Shown here one piece after another: positions 63,072-64,000 of a stretch of DNA of 64,000 nucleotides. This DNA is from Bacteroidales bacterium. GTDB taxonomy: Bacteria > Bacteroidota > Bacteroidia > Bacteroidales > Tenuifilaceae. Under the pieces are notes generated by a model. It was not told the DNA's origin, ran no database searches, and saw nothing but the letters and a program-made list of their open reading frames with translations. Location: assembly GCA_020636845.1 (NCBI GenBank), contig JACJXD010000004.1, positions 124,001-188,000 on the forward strand, written 5' to 3'. How positions within the stretch are numbered: position 1 is the first letter of the stretch; the number at the start of each line of letters is the position of its first letter. Position numbers and translations under genes: made by a program.

Positions 63072-63743
63072 TTACCACTCCACAATATTATTCTTAATGG
63101 CAAACTTTATCATCTCCACGGTGCTTTTAAAGTTATACTTCTGCATAATATTGTTTTTGTGCGTTTTAACGGTATAAACGCTTAAATTCAACTTCTCCGA
63201 AATTTCCGTATTGGTAAAACCCTCCACGTACAACTTTAAAATTTCCTTTTCCCTACCGGTAAGCTGAACCTTTTTTGACGTATCGCCGGTCTTTGCCTTC
63301 TTAACGCTGTTGACAAAACTTTTCATCACCACCTTCGAAATTGAAGGGCTGAAAAAATCTTCGCCTTTATAAATAACCCGAATCGCTTCCAGCAATAACT
63401 CCGTGGTAGAATCCTGTTTTGGTAAATACCCTTTTGCCCCAGCCTGTATGGCCCTTACAATGTACTCCTCATCGCTGAACATGGAAAGAATAAGCACCCT
63501 TACTGCCGGATAATTTTCGGTAATATGCTCGGTTAACTCTATCCCCGACATATCCGGCATGGATAAATCGGCAATTAACACATCGGGCGGATTTTTCGTT
63601 TTTATTATACTTAATGCCTTTTGCGCACTGCCAACCGAACCAATTAACTCTATATCGGGTTCCCCGGTAAGAATACTCTGAATGCCATCGCGCACAATTT
63701 GATGGTCGTCAACAATAAGCACTCTAATTATATCCATCTGCAT
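63072..63743 (-). CDS. NarL/FixJ family response regulator with LuxR-type HTH
   Basis: 223 residues from the ATG at 63743; an ATG at 63737 is also possible. Receiver: 'VLIVDDHQIVRDGIQSILTGEPDIELIGSV', 'PPDVLIADLSMPDMSGIELTEHI' (phospho-Asp), 'VLILSMFSDEEYIVRAIQAGAKGYLPKQDS' (Lys). Output: 'LTGREKEILKLYVEGFTNTEISEKLNLSVYTVKTHKNNIMQKYNF', a LuxR helix-turn-helix. It is transcribed right after its histidine kinase (6 bases between), so the pair is an operon. Confidence 0.93.
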   Translation of the reverse strand: MQMDIIRVLIVDDHQIVRDGIQSILTGEPDIELIGSVGSAQKALSIIKTKNPPDVLIADLSMPDMSGIELTEHITENYPAVRVLILSMFSDEEYIVRAIQAGAKGYLPKQDSTTELLLEAIRVIYKGEDFFSPSISKVVMKSFVNSVKKAKTGDTSKKVQLTGREKEILKLYVEGFTNTEISEKLNLSVYTVKTHKNNIMQKYNFKSTVEMIKFAIKNNIVEW

Positions 63744-63749
63744 ATCAAA

Positions 63750-64000
63750 TTATATCTGCTTTTTGGGCACCTTTAGCCTTATGGTTGTTCCGCCCATGTG
63801 CTCGGATTCAATATCAAGCGTTCCGTTTAGCAACCTGGCTCTCTCTTTCATGTTATAAATGCCGTTACATGGCGTACAATAATTTCCGCCATACTCAAAC
63901 CCTTTTCCGTTATCCTCAAGCACTAGTATTATATTGTCCTTATTTCCTATAAGTTGAAGTTGAATTTTACTGGCCCCAGAATGCTTAATGGCATTGTTTA
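63750..64000 (-). CDS. Histidine kinase, C-terminal ATPase part (gene continues beyond window)
   Basis: About 83 residues at the window edge, ending at a TAA (63750-63752). Visible are the N-box 'NAIKHSGASKIQLQL', the G1 box 'LVLEDNGKGFEYGG' and the G2-like region 'GIYNMKERARLLNGTLDIESEHMGGTTIRLKVP', the HATPase_c domain of NarX/LiaS-type kinases. An unusual 'YCTPCNG' with two Cys sits between the G boxes. The N-terminal sensor is not in the window. Its partner is the NarL-type regulator just downstream. Confidence 0.88.
   Translation of the reverse strand, partial: NNAIKHSGASKIQLQLIGNKDNIILVLEDNGKGFEYGGNYCTPCNGIYNMKERARLLNGTLDIESEHMGGTTIRLKVPKKQI

Overview
The window is AT-rich DNA from a member of the Bacteroidota, most likely a gliding or surface-adhering marine/anaerobic Bacteroidia-type lineage; this placement is inferred from gene content only. 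The evidence is type IX secretion (T9SS) sorting domains of both A and B type, a PorP/SprF protein, PorZ, DUF1573, DUF2147 and DUF4890/Spy-like families, the long IspG form, and TTG/TAnnTTTG-type promoters in place of sigma70 ones. No tRNA, rRNA, CRISPR array or insertion sequence was seen.

Layout. 1-2.0 kb: the end of an amidohydrolase and a MurG-like glycosyltransferase. 2.0-4.1 kb: a very AT-rich island with two CPBP intramembrane proteases (one frameshifted), a small peptide with a double-glycine leader (frameshifted) and a hydrophobic peptide remnant; this looks like a decaying or mis-sequenced bacteriocin/immunity locus. 4.1-6.7 kb: a T9SS type A cargo protein and an untracked 55-aa ferredoxin. 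6.8-21.3 kb: a PorP/SprF protein downstream of a 4,520-residue SprB-like adhesin with 14 copies of one domain, 20 of a second and a type B sorting domain. 21.7-25.2 kb: flavodoxin, M20 amidohydrolase, TSUP permease, DUF1573 protein. 25.4-32.1 kb: SLC12-like transporter, MeaB, IspG, a membrane protein and a Ca2+/Na+ antiporter. 32.1-32.4 kb: a DUF1874 protein resembling AcrIII-1/Crn2 cyclic tetra-adenylate ring nucleases, with its catalytic residues present and no CRISPR locus in view. 32.5-42.5 kb: Big_5 lipoprotein, thiamine-binding protein, beta-barrel, FNR-like reductase, RlmN, serpin, ComF, DUF2147, RlpA, DUF2461, unknown exported protein. 42.5-49.5 kb: LDH, aminotransferase, RecO, PorZ, RdgB, universal stress protein. 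49.9-55.2 kb: a membrane-anchored adenylate cyclase fused to an HD phosphohydrolase, a second stress protein, and a large Cache-HAMP-GAF-PAS-PAS sensor without a kinase domain. 55.3-62.2 kb: a TolC-MacA-MacB-Spy-like-LytS-LytR set in which every gene except LytR carries frameshifts. 62.2-64.0 kb: GNAT acetyltransferase, NarL-type regulator and the end of its histidine kinase.

How it works together. Several genes serve the cell surface: the SprB-like adhesin and PorP/SprF partner, PorZ, which helps attach T9SS cargo to anionic LPS, and another T9SS cargo protein. The cyclase/stress-protein/sensor group suggests a second-messenger stress circuit. The efflux set is a normal export module with its own two-component system, but its reading frames are broken as given. 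The most notable items are the peptide/CPBP island, the DUF1874 ring-nuclease homologue, the cyclase-HD fusion and the alternating two-domain super-repeat of the giant adhesin.
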